Source: Eumeta japonica
Taxonomy: Eukaryota; Arthropoda; Insecta; Lepidoptera; Psychidae
Direction: 5' to 3'
Length of the DNA: 64,000 bases
NCBI GenBank assembly: GCA_005406025.1
Contig: BGZK01000839.1
Location: 1-64,000 of the forward strand
The position numbers and the translations under genes are program-made. Position 1 is the stretch's first letter. Each line of letters begins with the position of its first letter. Shown here piece by piece: positions 1 to 11,520 of this stretch. The notes below the pieces were generated by a model. That model was not told where the DNA came from. It saw only the letters and a list, made by a program, of their open reading frames with translations, and searched no databases.

Positions 1-1273
1 GGTCTGATGATGGCGCCGGAAATAGGGCACTAGCACTTCATAATAGAACAACATAGTCTGGCCTTATTTGGGCTTTGAAAAATATCACAAGCATAAACAC
101 GTCATTATCGAAATAATGGATAATGTCTCATTTTTTTGTAATGTGAAAAAATTTAATGGAGACAACAGGATTTTGCTGCATAAATGGAAAAATTCGATTA
201 CCTCCGCTGGAAACACCAAGATAGGAATTTTTACATTACATAACTGAGGAAACTGCAGAATCAAAATACTTCCCCTCTTCCCCGCCCTCCACCCCCGTCG
301 CGCTGTGTCACATTCTTTACGACCCCTCTATAAATATTATACATCATGAAAGCTAGAAACCCGCCCTCTATAAATAGTTCATTTCGATTAATAGTATTAT
401 AAATATTGATATTTCAAAATATTTATTATTTCATTATCGATAAAATTTCGTTTTCTTAGACCGTTATCACCCCTTTCACATTATGAGATATTTCCCTCCC
501 ACCAGGTTTGCGAAAGTATTTTATGAATGGCCCCTAACCAAAGACTTTAAATTTTTGCATTTTTATTTTATTGCAAATGAAGAAAGAGAAATTGATTAAT
601 GATGCGAAATATCCGTGGATTAAGATGAGAAATAATGTAAGCTATACTACTGATATAGATCTTACATAAACACAGTCAATTGATTCACATATTCAAAATA
701 GCACTAGACCGAATGATTACAAATTACCATAAATGTTTAATTTGATCCGATTGAACATCGATTTAATGCATCTCACGTACATGAAATTACAGCATATGTT
801 AAAAACAATTCTACATATGTATACCAAAGAATTTAATTTTTAACGTGTATACCTATGTAAGTAGATATACACAATATTTTTTTCTCCATATCTCTTTGGG
901 ATACAAGATCATATAGTGCTACAAATTCATGTAAACCAATTTCAATAATTCAGTACTTTGTAAAGGATGAGCCGAAAAATTCGTCTGTTGAATCATTGTT
1001 TTGTCTATACCACTGAGCACTAGTCTATACTATGGTATCAACTATCAACAAATTGTCATTGGATTGGGTGTAAATGGTGTAAGTTAATTACTTGTTCAAT
1101 AGATAATTTTTGTTCAAATATAAATTATAGGTTTTGGATATTGGACTAATTTGGACATTGGACTAAAATGCTGAAATAATATAACAAGACGTCTTAATAA
1201 AAGTGTTGAATTAGAATTTGCATGTTAGGGTTAGCAGAGCTGTGTGATAATACACATTATGTACTGAAACGAA
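1..1273. other. Upstream flank of PIG-T, no gene seen
   Basis: No open frame of note and no recognisable exon. The segment is AT-rich except for a pyrimidine-rich patch near 268-305. Two TATA-like motifs lie at 324-376. The PIG-T 5' UTR and promoter should be in the right-hand part of this stretch, but no start site can be fixed from sequence. Confidence 0.6.
324..376 (+). promoter_or_regulatory. Duplicated TATA-like motif
   Basis: The 13-mer CCCTCTATAAATA occurs at 324-336 and again at 364-376, exactly 40 bp apart. Each copy contains a good TATA-box core with a C-rich left flank. It lies about 900 bp before the PIG-T start codon, so it could serve an upstream non-coding exon, another transcript, or nothing. 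The spacing suggests a local duplication. This is a weak call. Confidence 0.2.
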
Positions 1274-4200
1274 ATGTTTTCCAAAAAAATAAATGAGTCA
1301 AATATTATTTTAATTGTTTTCTTTTTAAGAGGGATCTTAAGTGTTAAGTTTAATGATGATTTCAAAGAAGAGATACTTATCAAGCCATTGCTTCCAACCC
1401 ATCTATATACTTACTTTCAATTTAGTACACTAGTCAACAGTGAAACTGCTTTTGAACATTCATATCTATCACCCCGATCGCTTGGTGAAATAATTTCTCG
1501 CTTCCAAGTTGAAGAATTGCATTTAACTCTCACAGAGGGTCAGTGGCGCCATGATAATTGGGGTTACCCTGTATATGATGCTGCACCAGGAGCAGAAGTT
1601 TATGCATGGTTTTCTAATAAAGTGCAGGATGTTGATCAACATTGGAAAAAACTTACTGCTACACTTTCAGGACTATTTTGTGCATCTTTGAATTTTATTG
1701 AACCTTTTAATACTGTTAGTCCCCAAATGGCTTTATGGCCTACAGGTGCTTTTAGCAATGAACAAAATGCATCATTGCAATTAAAATATGCATCTTTACC
1801 TCGTGAAATTGTATGCACAGAGAATTTAACTCCTTGGAAGAAGTTATTACCTTGTGAATCTAGTAGAGGATTTTCAGCATTGTTAAATTCTAGAATGATA
1901 CATAATACAAATTATCATTCTATTGGAGTGCATTTTAGAAAAATATGTGCTTCATCAGATTGTTCAAATATTAATTTTGAAATTAAATTGACTGTGTCAC
2001 TAGTATATGATTACAAAATTATAGGCACAGTGGATTGGTCTATTCGAAAACTATTTGGTCAGGGTTTGCCAGGTGCTTGCCCTTTAGCTTCATCTAGCAT
2101 AATTTATGTTGATATTACATCAAATGAGACTCAAAGTTTCAAACTGAGCCCAGAACCCCATGATATAATTTATTCACAACGTGGAGGATGTAATGTGAAT
2201 TTAGCTGTTTACAATGTAATTGCTGATGGACAAATGATCAATGTGGCTGCTAAATATGATTGGAAAAACTTAGTGACATTACCAATTCCACCACCTCTTC
2301 ATTTCACAAAATATGTCTTAGGTTACGGAAAAGAGTTTGGAGGCATAGTCACAGAGATTACAAATAATTATTGGGTACCTATTAATATAGTCATTTTAGA
2401 AAATGCGCCATGGTGGTTACCGATTCAATTATTAAGTACTTTAAGAATAAATGGCAAACCTGAAAGCGATCTAATTATATCACATTATTATTCTCCAGGT
2501 CGAAGTCGGCAAAAACCATACCATTTAGAATTACTGCTGAAATTGCCTCCAAGATCAGTAACCACCTTAAGTGTTGATTTTGAATTTGTATTTTTAAAGT
2601 GGCAGGAATATCCACCAGATGCCAATCATGGATTCTATATTGGATCCACATTAATTTCAGCACTTTTACCCACAGCTAAAAATTACACCAGTATACCTAT
2701 AACCGGAACTACTATTGATGCTGTTGTTAATGCATCTCAACCATGTAAGTATTCTTAATTACTATCTTCTTTTTTATATTACAAGCTTTTATTTAGTTTC
2801 ACCTGTCCTGATGTTTGTTTGTTTGTCTGTAATCCACTTCCTGGTTACCGATTAAGCTGAAATTTTGCTTGCATATGTATATTGGATGACAATGCAATAT
2901 TATCATGACATGTAGCTGACCTGATGATGTAGAGGGAAGATGCCCATAGGAACTCTGTAATTATATGACACAACCCCAACGAGTTTGGACTCATTTCATT
3001 CATCTTGATGATACTTTGGTGCTAAATGATAACCATGGTTTTATGATGGAGGGGAAGTTGGACATAAGGAACTCTGTAATTAAATGACTGTATCAAATTT
3101 GATTTGTCTTGATGGGTGGTGAGTGGTAGTGATTTGGTGGACGTAAATATGTGACTGTATCTTTGGGACAATAAGTTTGTTCATTCCGTTTGTTATGAAT
3201 ATGGATTCGGTCTTTGATTAGATAGAAGACCCAATGCCTAGATGAGCACGTGCTGAGGGCTGAATTGTATGAGGGTGTATAAACACGTTATATCGCTAAC
3301 TGCGCCAAAGAGTACCAGGGCGAACCTTGTTGTACTGAAGCCCTTATCCCCCTATAATGTACCTCTGGGGGGGATGGATCGTTTTTATCCTATACCCGTG
3401 GTAACAAAATGAACAAAAAGAAAACTACTACACAAAGAAGATGTTTAGAGAAGGTGAAATTGAAGCAACAGGAGAAGATTGTTAACGAAAGCGATGTCTA
3501 CAAATAGTTTGGCAGTAGCTAAACATCGAGGAAACTAATCATTACAATAAGACACTAACAGGCAAGATATCAATAGAATACATACACAAGAGAGAAGGGA
3601 AAATGAATCACCTGAACAATGTGCTCTCAGGATAGATAACATTAGAATACGTACACAAGAGAGAAAGGAAAACAAATCACATGAACAACATGCTCTTAGG
3701 ATAGATAATGTTAAAATACATACACAAGAGAGAAGGGAAAATAATTCACCTGAACAATGGGTTCTCAGGATAGATAACGTTAGACTACGTCCACAGGAGA
3801 GAAAAAAAAAATAATTCACCTGATCAATGTGCTCTTAGGATAGATAACATTAGAATATGTACACAAAAGAGAAGGGAAAATGAATCACCTGAACAACATG
3901 CTCTCAGGATAGATAACGTTAGAATACATACACAAGAGAGAAGGGTAAATAATTCACCTGAACAATGTGCTCTTAGGATAGATAATGTTAGAATATGTAC
4001 ACAAGAGAGAAGGGAAAATAATTCACCTGATCAATGTGCTCTTAGGATAGATAATATTAGAATATGTACACAAAAGAGAAGGGAAAATGAATCACCTGAA
4101 CAACATGCTCTCAGGATAGATAATATTAGAATATGTACACAAAAGAGAAGGGAAAATGAATCACCTGAACAACATGCTCTCAGGATAGATAATATTAGAA

Positions 4201-7200
4201 TACATACACAAGAGAGAAGGGAAAATAAATCACCTGAACAACATGCTCTCAGGATAGATAATATTAGAATATATACACAAAAGAGAAGGGAAAATGAATC
4301 ACCTGAACAACATGCTCTCAGGATAGATAATGTTAGAATACATACACAAGAGAGAAGGGTAAATAATTCACCTGAACAATGTGCTCTTAGGATAGATAAT
4401 GTTAGAATACATACACAAGAGAGAAAGGTAAATAATTCACCTGAACAATGTGCTCTTAGGATAGATAATATTAGAATATGTACACAAAAGAGAAGGGAAA
4501 ATGAATCACCTGAACAACATGCTCTCAGGATAGATAATGTTAGAATACATACACAAGAGAGAAGGGAAAATAAATCACCTGAACAATGTGCTGTTAGGAT
4601 AGATAATGTTAGAATATGTACACAAGAGAGAAGGGAAAATAAATCACGTGATCAATGTGCTCTCAAGATAGATAACATTAGAATACATACACAAGAGAGA
4701 AGGGAAAATGAATAACCTAAACAATGTTTCTCAGGATAGATAACGTTAGAATACATACACAAGAGAGAAGGGAAAATAAATCACCTGAACAATGTTTCAG
4801 GATAGATAATGTTAGAATATGTACACAAGAGAGAAGAAAAATAATCACCTGATCAATGTGCTCTTAGGATAGATAACATTAGAATATACACAAGAGAAAA
4901 GGAAAATAAATCACCTGAACAATGTGCCTCAGGATAATGTTAGAATACATACACAAGAGAGAAGGGAAAATGAATCACCTGAACAACATGCTCTCAGGAT
5001 AGATGTTAGAATACATATACAAGAGAGAAGGGAAAATAATTCACCTGAAGAATGTGCTCTTAGGATAGATAACATTAGAATACGTACACAAGAGAGAAAG
5101 GAAAATAAATCACCTGATCAATGTGCTCTCAGGATAGATAACATTAGAATACATACACAAGAGACAAGGGAAAATGAATCACCTAAACAGCATGCTCTTA
5201 GGATAGATAACGTTAGAATACGTACACAAGAGAGAAGGGAAAATAAATCACCTGAACAATGTGCTCTCGGGATAAATAATGTTAGAATATGTACACAAGA
5301 GAGAAGGGAAAATAAATCACGTGATCAATGTGCTCTCAGGATAAATAACGTTAGAATATGTACACAAGAGAAAGGGAAAATAAATCACCTGATCAATGTG
5401 CTCTCGGGATAGATAACATTAGAATACATACACAAGAGAGAAGGAAAATGAATCACCTGAACAATGTGCTCTCAGGATAAATAACATTAGAATATGTACA
5501 CAAGAGAGAAGGGAAAATAAATCACCTGAACAACATGCTCTCAGGATAGATAACATTAGAATACATACACAAGAGAGAAGGGAAAATAAATCACCTGATC
5601 AATGTGCTCTCAGGATAAATAACATTAGAATATGTACACAAGAGAGAAGGAAAATAAATCACCTGAACAATGTTCTCAGGATAGATAACATTAGAATACA
5701 TACACAAGAGAGAAGGGAAAATGAATCACCTGAACAACATGCTCTCAGGATAGATAACGTTAGAATACATACACAAGAGAGAAGGAAAATAATTCACCTG
5801 AACAATGTGCTCTTAGGATAGATAATGTTAGAATATGTATACAAGAGAGAAGGGAAAATAAATCACCTGATCAATGTGCTCTCAGGATAGATAACATTAG
5901 AATATGTACACAAGAGAGAAAATAAATCACCTCAACATGCTCTAGGATAGATAACATTAGAATACATACACAAGAGAAGGAAAATGAATCACCTGAACAA
6001 CATGCTCTCAGGATAGATAATATTAGAATACATACACAAGAGAGAAGGGAAAATAAATCACCTGAACAACATGCTCTCAGGATAGATAACATTAGAATAT
6101 ATACAAAGAGAGAAGGGAAAATAAATCACCTGAACAATGTGCTCTCAGGATAGATAATGTTAGAATACATACACAAGAGAGAAGGGTAATCACCTGAACA
6201 ATGTGCTCTTAGGATAGATAACATTAGAATACATACACAAGAGAGAAGGAAAATAATCACCTGAACAATGTGCTCTTAGGATAGATAACATTAGAATATG
6301 TACACAAGAGAGAAGGGAAAATGAATCACCTGAACAACATGCTCTCAGGATAGATAATGTTAGAATACATACACAAGAGAGAAGGGAAAATAAATCACCT
6401 GAACAATGTGCTGTTAGGATAGATAAAGTTAGAATATGTACACAAGAGAGAAGGGAAAATAAATCACGTATCACGTGATCAATGTGCTCTCAAGATAGAT
6501 AACATTAGAATACATACACAAGAGAGAAGGGAAAATGAATAACCTAAACAATGTTTCTCAGGATAGATAACGTTAGAATACGTACATAAGAGAGAAGGGA
6601 AAATAAATCACCTGAACAATGTTTCTCAGGATAGATAATGTAAGAATATGTACACAAGAGAGAAGAAAAAATAATTCACCTGATCAGTGTGCTCTTAGGA
6701 TAGATAATATTAGAATATGTACACAAGAGAAAAGGGAAAATAAATCACCTGAACAACATGCTCTCAGGATAATGTTAGAATACATACACAAGAGAGAAGG
6801 GAAAATGAATCACCTGAACAACATGCTCTCAGGATAATGTTAGAATACATATACAAGAGAGAAGGGAAAATAATTCACCTGAAGAATGTGCTCTTAGGAT
6901 AGATAACATTAGAATACGTACACAAGAGAGAAAGGAAAATAAATCACCTGATCAATGTGCTCTCAGGATAGATAACATTAGAATACATACACAAGAGACA
7001 AGGGAAAATGAATCACCTAAACAGCATGCTCTTAGGATAGATAACGTTAGAATACGTACACAAGAGAGAAGGGAAAATAAATCACCTGAACAATGTGCTC
7101 TCGGGATAAATAATGTTAGAATATGTACACAAGAGAGAAGGGAAAATAAATCACGTGATCAATGTGCTCTCAGGATAAATAACGTTAGAATATGTACACA

Positions 7201-9858
7201 AGAGAGAAGGGAAAATAAATCACCTGATCAATGTGCTCTCGGGATAGATAACATTAGAATACATACACAAGAGTGAAGGGAAAATAAATCACCTGAACAA
7301 TGTTCTCTCAGGATAAATAACGTTAGAATATGTACACAAGAGAGAAGGGAAAATAAATCACCTGATCAATGTGCTCTCAGGATAGATAACATTAGAATAC
7401 ATACACAAGAGAGAAGGGAAAATAAATCACGTGATCAATGTGCTCTCAGGATAAATAACGTTAGAATATGTACACAAGAGAGAAGGGAAAATGAATAACC
7501 TAAACAACGTTTCTCAGGATAGATAACGTTAGAATATGTACACAAGGAGAAGGGAAAATAAATCACCTGAACAACATGCTCTCAGGATAATGTTAGAATA
7601 CATATACAAGAGAGAAGGGAAAATAATTCACCTGAAGAATGTGCTCTTAGGATAGATAACATTAGAATACGTACACAAGAGAGAAAGGAAAATAAATCAC
7701 CTGATCAATGTGCTCTCAGGATAGATAACATTAGAATACATACACAAGAGACAAGGGAAAATGAATAACCTAAACAACGTTTCTCAGGATAGATAACATT
7801 AGAATACATACACAAGAGAGAAGGGAAAATAAATCACCTGAACAATGTGCTCTCAGGATAGATAACATTAGAATACATACACAAGAGACAAGGGAAAATA
7901 AATCACCTGAACAATGTGCTCTCGGGATAAATAATGTTAGAATATGTACACAAGAGAGAAGGGAAAATAAATCACCTGATCAATGTGCTCTCAGGATAAA
8001 TAACGTTAGAATACATACACAAGAGAGAAAGGAAAATAAATCACCTGATCAATGTGCTCTCAGGATAGATAACATTAGAATACATACACAAGAGACAAGG
8101 GAAAATGAATCACCTAAACAGCATGTTCTTAGGATAGATAACGTTAGAATACATACACAAGAGAGAAGGGAAAATAAATCACCTGAACAATGTGCTCTCG
8201 GGATAGAATATGTACACAAGAGAGAAGGGAAAATAAATCACATGATCAATGTGCTCTCAGGATAAATAACGTTAGAATATGTACACAAGAGAGAAGGGAA
8301 AATGAATAACCTAAACAATGTTTCTCAGGATAGATAACGTTAGAATATGTACACAAGAAAGAAGGGAAAATAAATCACCTGAACAACTTGCTCTCAGGAT
8401 AGATAACATTAGAATATGTACACAAGAGAGAGAAGAAAAAACTCTTTTAAAAACAAGATTTTAAATACAAATAGTATATAAAAAGAACTAAAAAGATAAA
8501 AATAATTTAAATCTGATATGAAAAATACCATTATATAAGTACCTACATTGCAACCTTTAACAATAATTAACCTTCTTTGTCTATGTCACAATAATCCCAT
8601 ATCATACATACTTAATTAAATTTTTTTATTAAACCCTAAAATATATATATACATCTTAATAAAGATGTATATAGATGTAAAAAAACTTTGGTAAATCCAA
8701 AAGTGCACAGCCCATAGCAGTTGTACAATTTTTACAAATACATATATGAATATATATATTAGTACGAATGTTTTTTCTTGTCATTCGTGCATTTATATAA
8801 GTCTATAAGTACAATATAATTTGCATGAAAAAATTTTTAGTTTAAAAAATAGCTCGATTTTTATAAGGCGACAGTAGAGCACTACCTCAGCACTCCATTA
8901 TGAAGCATGTAAAAATAGAACAGAAAGAAATATCAGCTTCATCAGAAATAAATAATAAAATAAACAAAACAAAATAATGAAAAATAAGAGTGAGATATTT
9001 TTAATTCTATTAATTAATTATTTTTGAATAAAGAATGTTTCGCGCCATTTTTTAACTCTATTCAATACTATGCAAGCGTTGTGAATGGACCTAAGTTTAC
9101 TATACTATATAAATACTAATTACAATTAATCTATGTTGAATTAGGCCGTGATCTTCGAAAGGACTTAGTTTGGGATAATACTAAAGCATTTGGAAAAAAA
9201 ATGGACTAGATCAATTAAGTTTTTCGGGAGTTATCGTGCCCACGCGAGTATGGATAACAGACACACTGACGTCCATGGAATAATTTTGTTAAACATCTTT
9301 TTCATTAATTTAAAAAGAAAAACGTTTATTAAAAATGTTATAAGTGTTGAAACTAGTGGTTTTCCTTTATATTGTAAATATTATTATATAAGTGTGATAA
9401 AAAATAAATAGAGACATTTATAGTTCAAAAAATCACTTGATTTTTGTAAGCTGAGAGTGGAGCACTACCTCAACGCTCCGCTTGTGAGGCGTGCACACAC
9501 CATAATTTTTATATGAGCTTATATACTTTTCTCAAATGACAGGTTTTATTTAGTTTTTAAATATAAACTGCAACATCAATAGTATCTAGTTTGCATTATC
9601 AAAAAATTTCATGTGTACTATTTTTTTATTTTTTTAGGGTATCCTATAACTCTAAGGACAAATGGTGCCATGGTGTCTCTTCCTACGCCAGATTTTAGTA
9701 TGCCATATAATGTAATTTGTCTTGCTTGTACAGTTGTAGCATTAGCATTTGGACCATTACATAATATTTGTACAAAAGAATTAGTTCTAAAACCTCTAGC
9801 AGTGACTATGTCATTTACACAAAAAGTTATTAAATTGTTTAAGGAGAAAGTTGACTGA
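1274..9858 (+). CDS. PIGT: GPI transamidase component PIG-T (Gpi16 homologue)
   Basis: Two coding exons, 1274-2744 and 9638-9858, join through donor CCAT|GTAAGT and acceptor TTTTTAG|GG to give 563 residues. PIG-T is the ER-membrane scaffold of the GPI transamidase, which cleaves the C-terminal signal of precursor proteins and attaches a GPI anchor; in the family it is disulphide-linked to the PIG-K protease. The start at 1274 leaves a hydrophobic signal peptide (about residues 10-23, IILIVFFLRGILS). Family landmarks follow: HLTLTEGQWRHDNWGYP near residue 80, a long lumenal domain, and in exon 2 PTPDFSMPYNVIC leading into the single C-terminal membrane helix and a short basic tail. The length fits the family. 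The exon junction codon becomes Trp. The 6893-bp intron is mostly tandem repeat. A poly(A) signal lies 63 bp after the stop. Confidence 0.95.
2765..3534 (+). repeat. Transposon-like leader before the tandem array
   Basis: This intronic segment begins with GTTTGTTTGTTTGTCTGTAA and contains an imperfect internal repetition: 'GGAACTCTGTAATTA' occurs near 2949 and 3068. A short basic open frame at 3409-3507 (32 codons, starting MNKKKTTTQRRCLEKVKLKQ) ends just before the 69-bp array. Composition, position and a basic leader peptide suggest the left part of a mobile element, perhaps Helitron-like, whose coding repeat then expanded. No diagnostic catalytic motif is visible, so the class is an inference. 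Confidence 0.4.
3409..3507 (+). pseudogene. Short basic ORF next to the minisatellite
   Basis: 32 codons from ATG to TAG, rich in Lys, Gln and Arg (MNKKKTTTQRRCLEKVKLKQ, then QEKIVNESDVYK). It lies inside the PIG-T intron, immediately before the tandem array whose units also encode basic, Gln/Glu-rich peptides in the same strand sense. It may be what is left of the N-terminus of a transposon protein that contained the 23-residue repeat. It is too short to assign by itself. Confidence 0.25.
3535..8440. repeat. 69-bp codon-phased minisatellite, about 70 copies
   Basis: The array lies in the single PIG-T intron. The period is 69 bp and the consensus starts AGGATAGATAACATTAGAAT, passes through ACACAAGAGAGAAGGGAAAA and ends CACCTGAACAATGTGCTCTC. 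Because 69 is 23 codons, the frame stays open over several units, giving TQERRENKSPEQCALRI-type peptides with stretches of 70-160 codons. Units vary at fixed positions: CATTAG/GTTAG, ACATACA/ATGTACA/ACGTACA, GAACAATG/GATCAATG/GAACAACATG. Many units have 1-10 bp deletions, and some carry stop codons, so the array is not a gene now. Blocks of several units are duplicated within it, for example around 4590-5400 and 6410-7260. A few units carry TCACGTGA in place of TCACCTGA. Confidence 0.95.
8839..9495 (+). repeat. Diverged direct repeat pair (about 70 bp) 580 bp apart
   Basis: Copy one at 8839-8910 and copy two at 9422-9495 share TTTTT(A/G)TAAG, (A/G)GAGCACTACCTCA and (A/G)C(A/G)CTCC, then a TGA(A/G)G(C) stretch. 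They lie in the PIG-T intron between the minisatellite and exon 2. The pair may be terminal repeats of a small element or an older local duplication. The sequence between them codes for nothing recognisable. Confidence 0.5.
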
Positions 9859-9920
9859 AGTTGTACATTAGTGAAATATCTTTGTATTTATTGCATAGTA
9901 CATACAAAATTAGGACACCT

Positions 9921-9926
9921 AATAAA
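9921..9926 (+). terminator. PIG-T poly(A) signal
   Basis: AATAAA, 63 bp downstream of the PIG-T stop codon, is the first canonical hexamer after the gene. Confidence 0.7.
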
Positions 9927-11074
9927 ATGTTAAAAAGTCATTTTTGTGTTTCATAATCTCCAAATCAAAGGTTCAAGTACAAAGACTGTCCTATCTAATA
10001 TTATCAAGATACTGCATACACTTTTCCACATTACCAAAATAGGGTTTTTGTGGTATGTTGCCCCTTACTGACATTTTTATATTTATACTAAACTGGTGTT
10101 GAGAATTTATCATTCTTTTGCTATTCTATGAAAGATGCCGCTTTGTTTGCTAATGTAAAAATGAAGAGTTCTATCCATTACCAGTGTATATTAAAGAATT
10201 AAAATAACATTGATGTAGAAATTTTAAAACAATCATATTGTGAGTAATTTTTGAAAATTTTGTGCCTGTATAATTCAAATTTTATTGATTGTAGTCATTC
10301 AATTTTTTTACAAGTGCCATGTGTTATAATTACGCTAAAGATGCCAAGCTGGTGTTATTTAATTTTATAAATGGTAATCCACTGATTGTTGAAAATTAAT
10401 TGAAAGAAAAAAATCTATTGTCTTTCTCAAAATCGATATAATCAATTGATGGCAAACTTCAAGAAGTCTAATTTATGTTAAATCTTTGAAATATTGCAAG
10501 CTGATTTCATCGGTATATTCATTCAAAAGATATTCAAGTTTTATACATACACATGTCATCATCCCTCCAAAAATAATCTAAAGCTTCCTAGTACATCAAA
10601 ATGTTAATATTTAAAAAATTCTCAATTTTCAAAATTCGGAATGGAAAAGTTATATAAAATGGTTATTAAAATTAAATGATTTGCCAATATTTAACTTCAC
10701 TAGCAAGAAAGGTCTGTTGTTAAATCACTTGAACAGAATACAAATATTTTGCTTGCAATAAATAAAAATCAGGCTGCAACACCCATTCTACAAAGTATTT
10801 TAAAATTGGCAACACCGCCAATTCATTTTCAACTTGTAATTGATCAGGAGATTTTGATATGTTATGATCTGGATTAAAGACCAAGACGGCAATATAGATT
10901 TCCAAATGGGAAATAAATATTTAAAAAAGGAATCTAAAGTTTAGTGCTTTCACATAAAAAAAACATTAGGAAAAAATTTCACTATCCTTTTAACACAGCG
11001 AAGGAAAGCAAATAGGTCTATATCATTCAGTTGTCGGTAACTTCAAACACTAACATCAAAGCTACCTGGAACCA

Positions 11075-11152
11075 TTAGTTACTGTCCAGCCTTTCGGATA
11101 GATGTTGAGCATGCTTCTGAAGGCCAGCCTTAAAGACGTCAATCTTAGCACG
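11075..11152 (-). other. Candidate orphan terminal exon
   Basis: On the minus strand an acceptor-like TTCCATCTCAG is followed by 25 sense codons and a TAA. The peptide reads RAKIDVFKAGLQKHAQHL, then SERLDSN. It has higher GC and a natural amphipathic-helix composition, unlike its surroundings. It could be the last exon of a minus-strand gene whose other exons I cannot find, or a fragment of a processed pseudogene. I do not recognise the family. Confidence 0.25.
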
Positions 11153-11299
11153 CTGAGATGGAAAAAATCAAGTAGAACTCTTAAAATATTTAATCTAACT
11201 TTGACATATTAAGTATTTTAAGAGTTGTGCACAAGGATTCAAAGAAGTAGAAAATGCTCAAATTACTGTCATAGAAATAAAATAATAGGAAAGGAACTC

Positions 11300-11520
11300 A
11301 TATTCGTCCTCATTTATTTAGAGGTTTTGTCCCAGCATGGAAACAAGGTAGGAATTTCTTCTTGAAAGCATTCTAGGCCTCACCTAATGTGCAATTATTC
11401 CGGTTTCATGAATTGAAACAAGAACCAATTTTATATATATCGTTTTAAGTTGGCGAAGTGAATAGAAAAGGTCCCAAAGGGTCACCTTGTTGAACTCTAC
11501 CTGTTATAAAATAATGTTAT
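11300..11520 (-). pseudogene. Fragment of LINE reverse transcriptase
   Basis: The minus strand at about 11469-11506 encodes GRVQQGDPLGP, the classic reverse transcriptase motif around the G-x-x-Q-G-D-P-L-G-P loop of LINE elements. Flanking frames are broken after a few residues. It is a short relic, distinct from the larger non-LTR element that begins near 12300, because its motif differs from that element's SLSQVSVMSPLFYN. Confidence 0.5.

Noticed and set aside
4924..5412. 162-codon open frame made of repeated RTQERRENKSPEQ-type units
   Set aside because: It is one open run within the tandem array; other units have stops and frame-shifting deletions, and it lies inside the PIG-T intron. Not a gene today.
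5871..6474. Minus-strand open frames rich in Leu/Cys/Ser (MLSILRACCSGDLFSLLSC)
   Set aside because: Antisense reading of the same 69-bp array; codon-sized period keeps the opposite strand open too.
3535..8440. CRISPR-like look of regularly spaced repeats
   Set aside because: The whole 69-bp unit is repeated without unique spacers, in an animal intron.
9190..9411. 73-codon open frame in the PIG-T intron
   Set aside because: No family signature; low complexity AT-rich peptide between two diverged direct repeats.
10720..10905. 61-codon minus-strand open frame
   Set aside because: No family features, no transcript signals; treated as chance in intergenic DNA.
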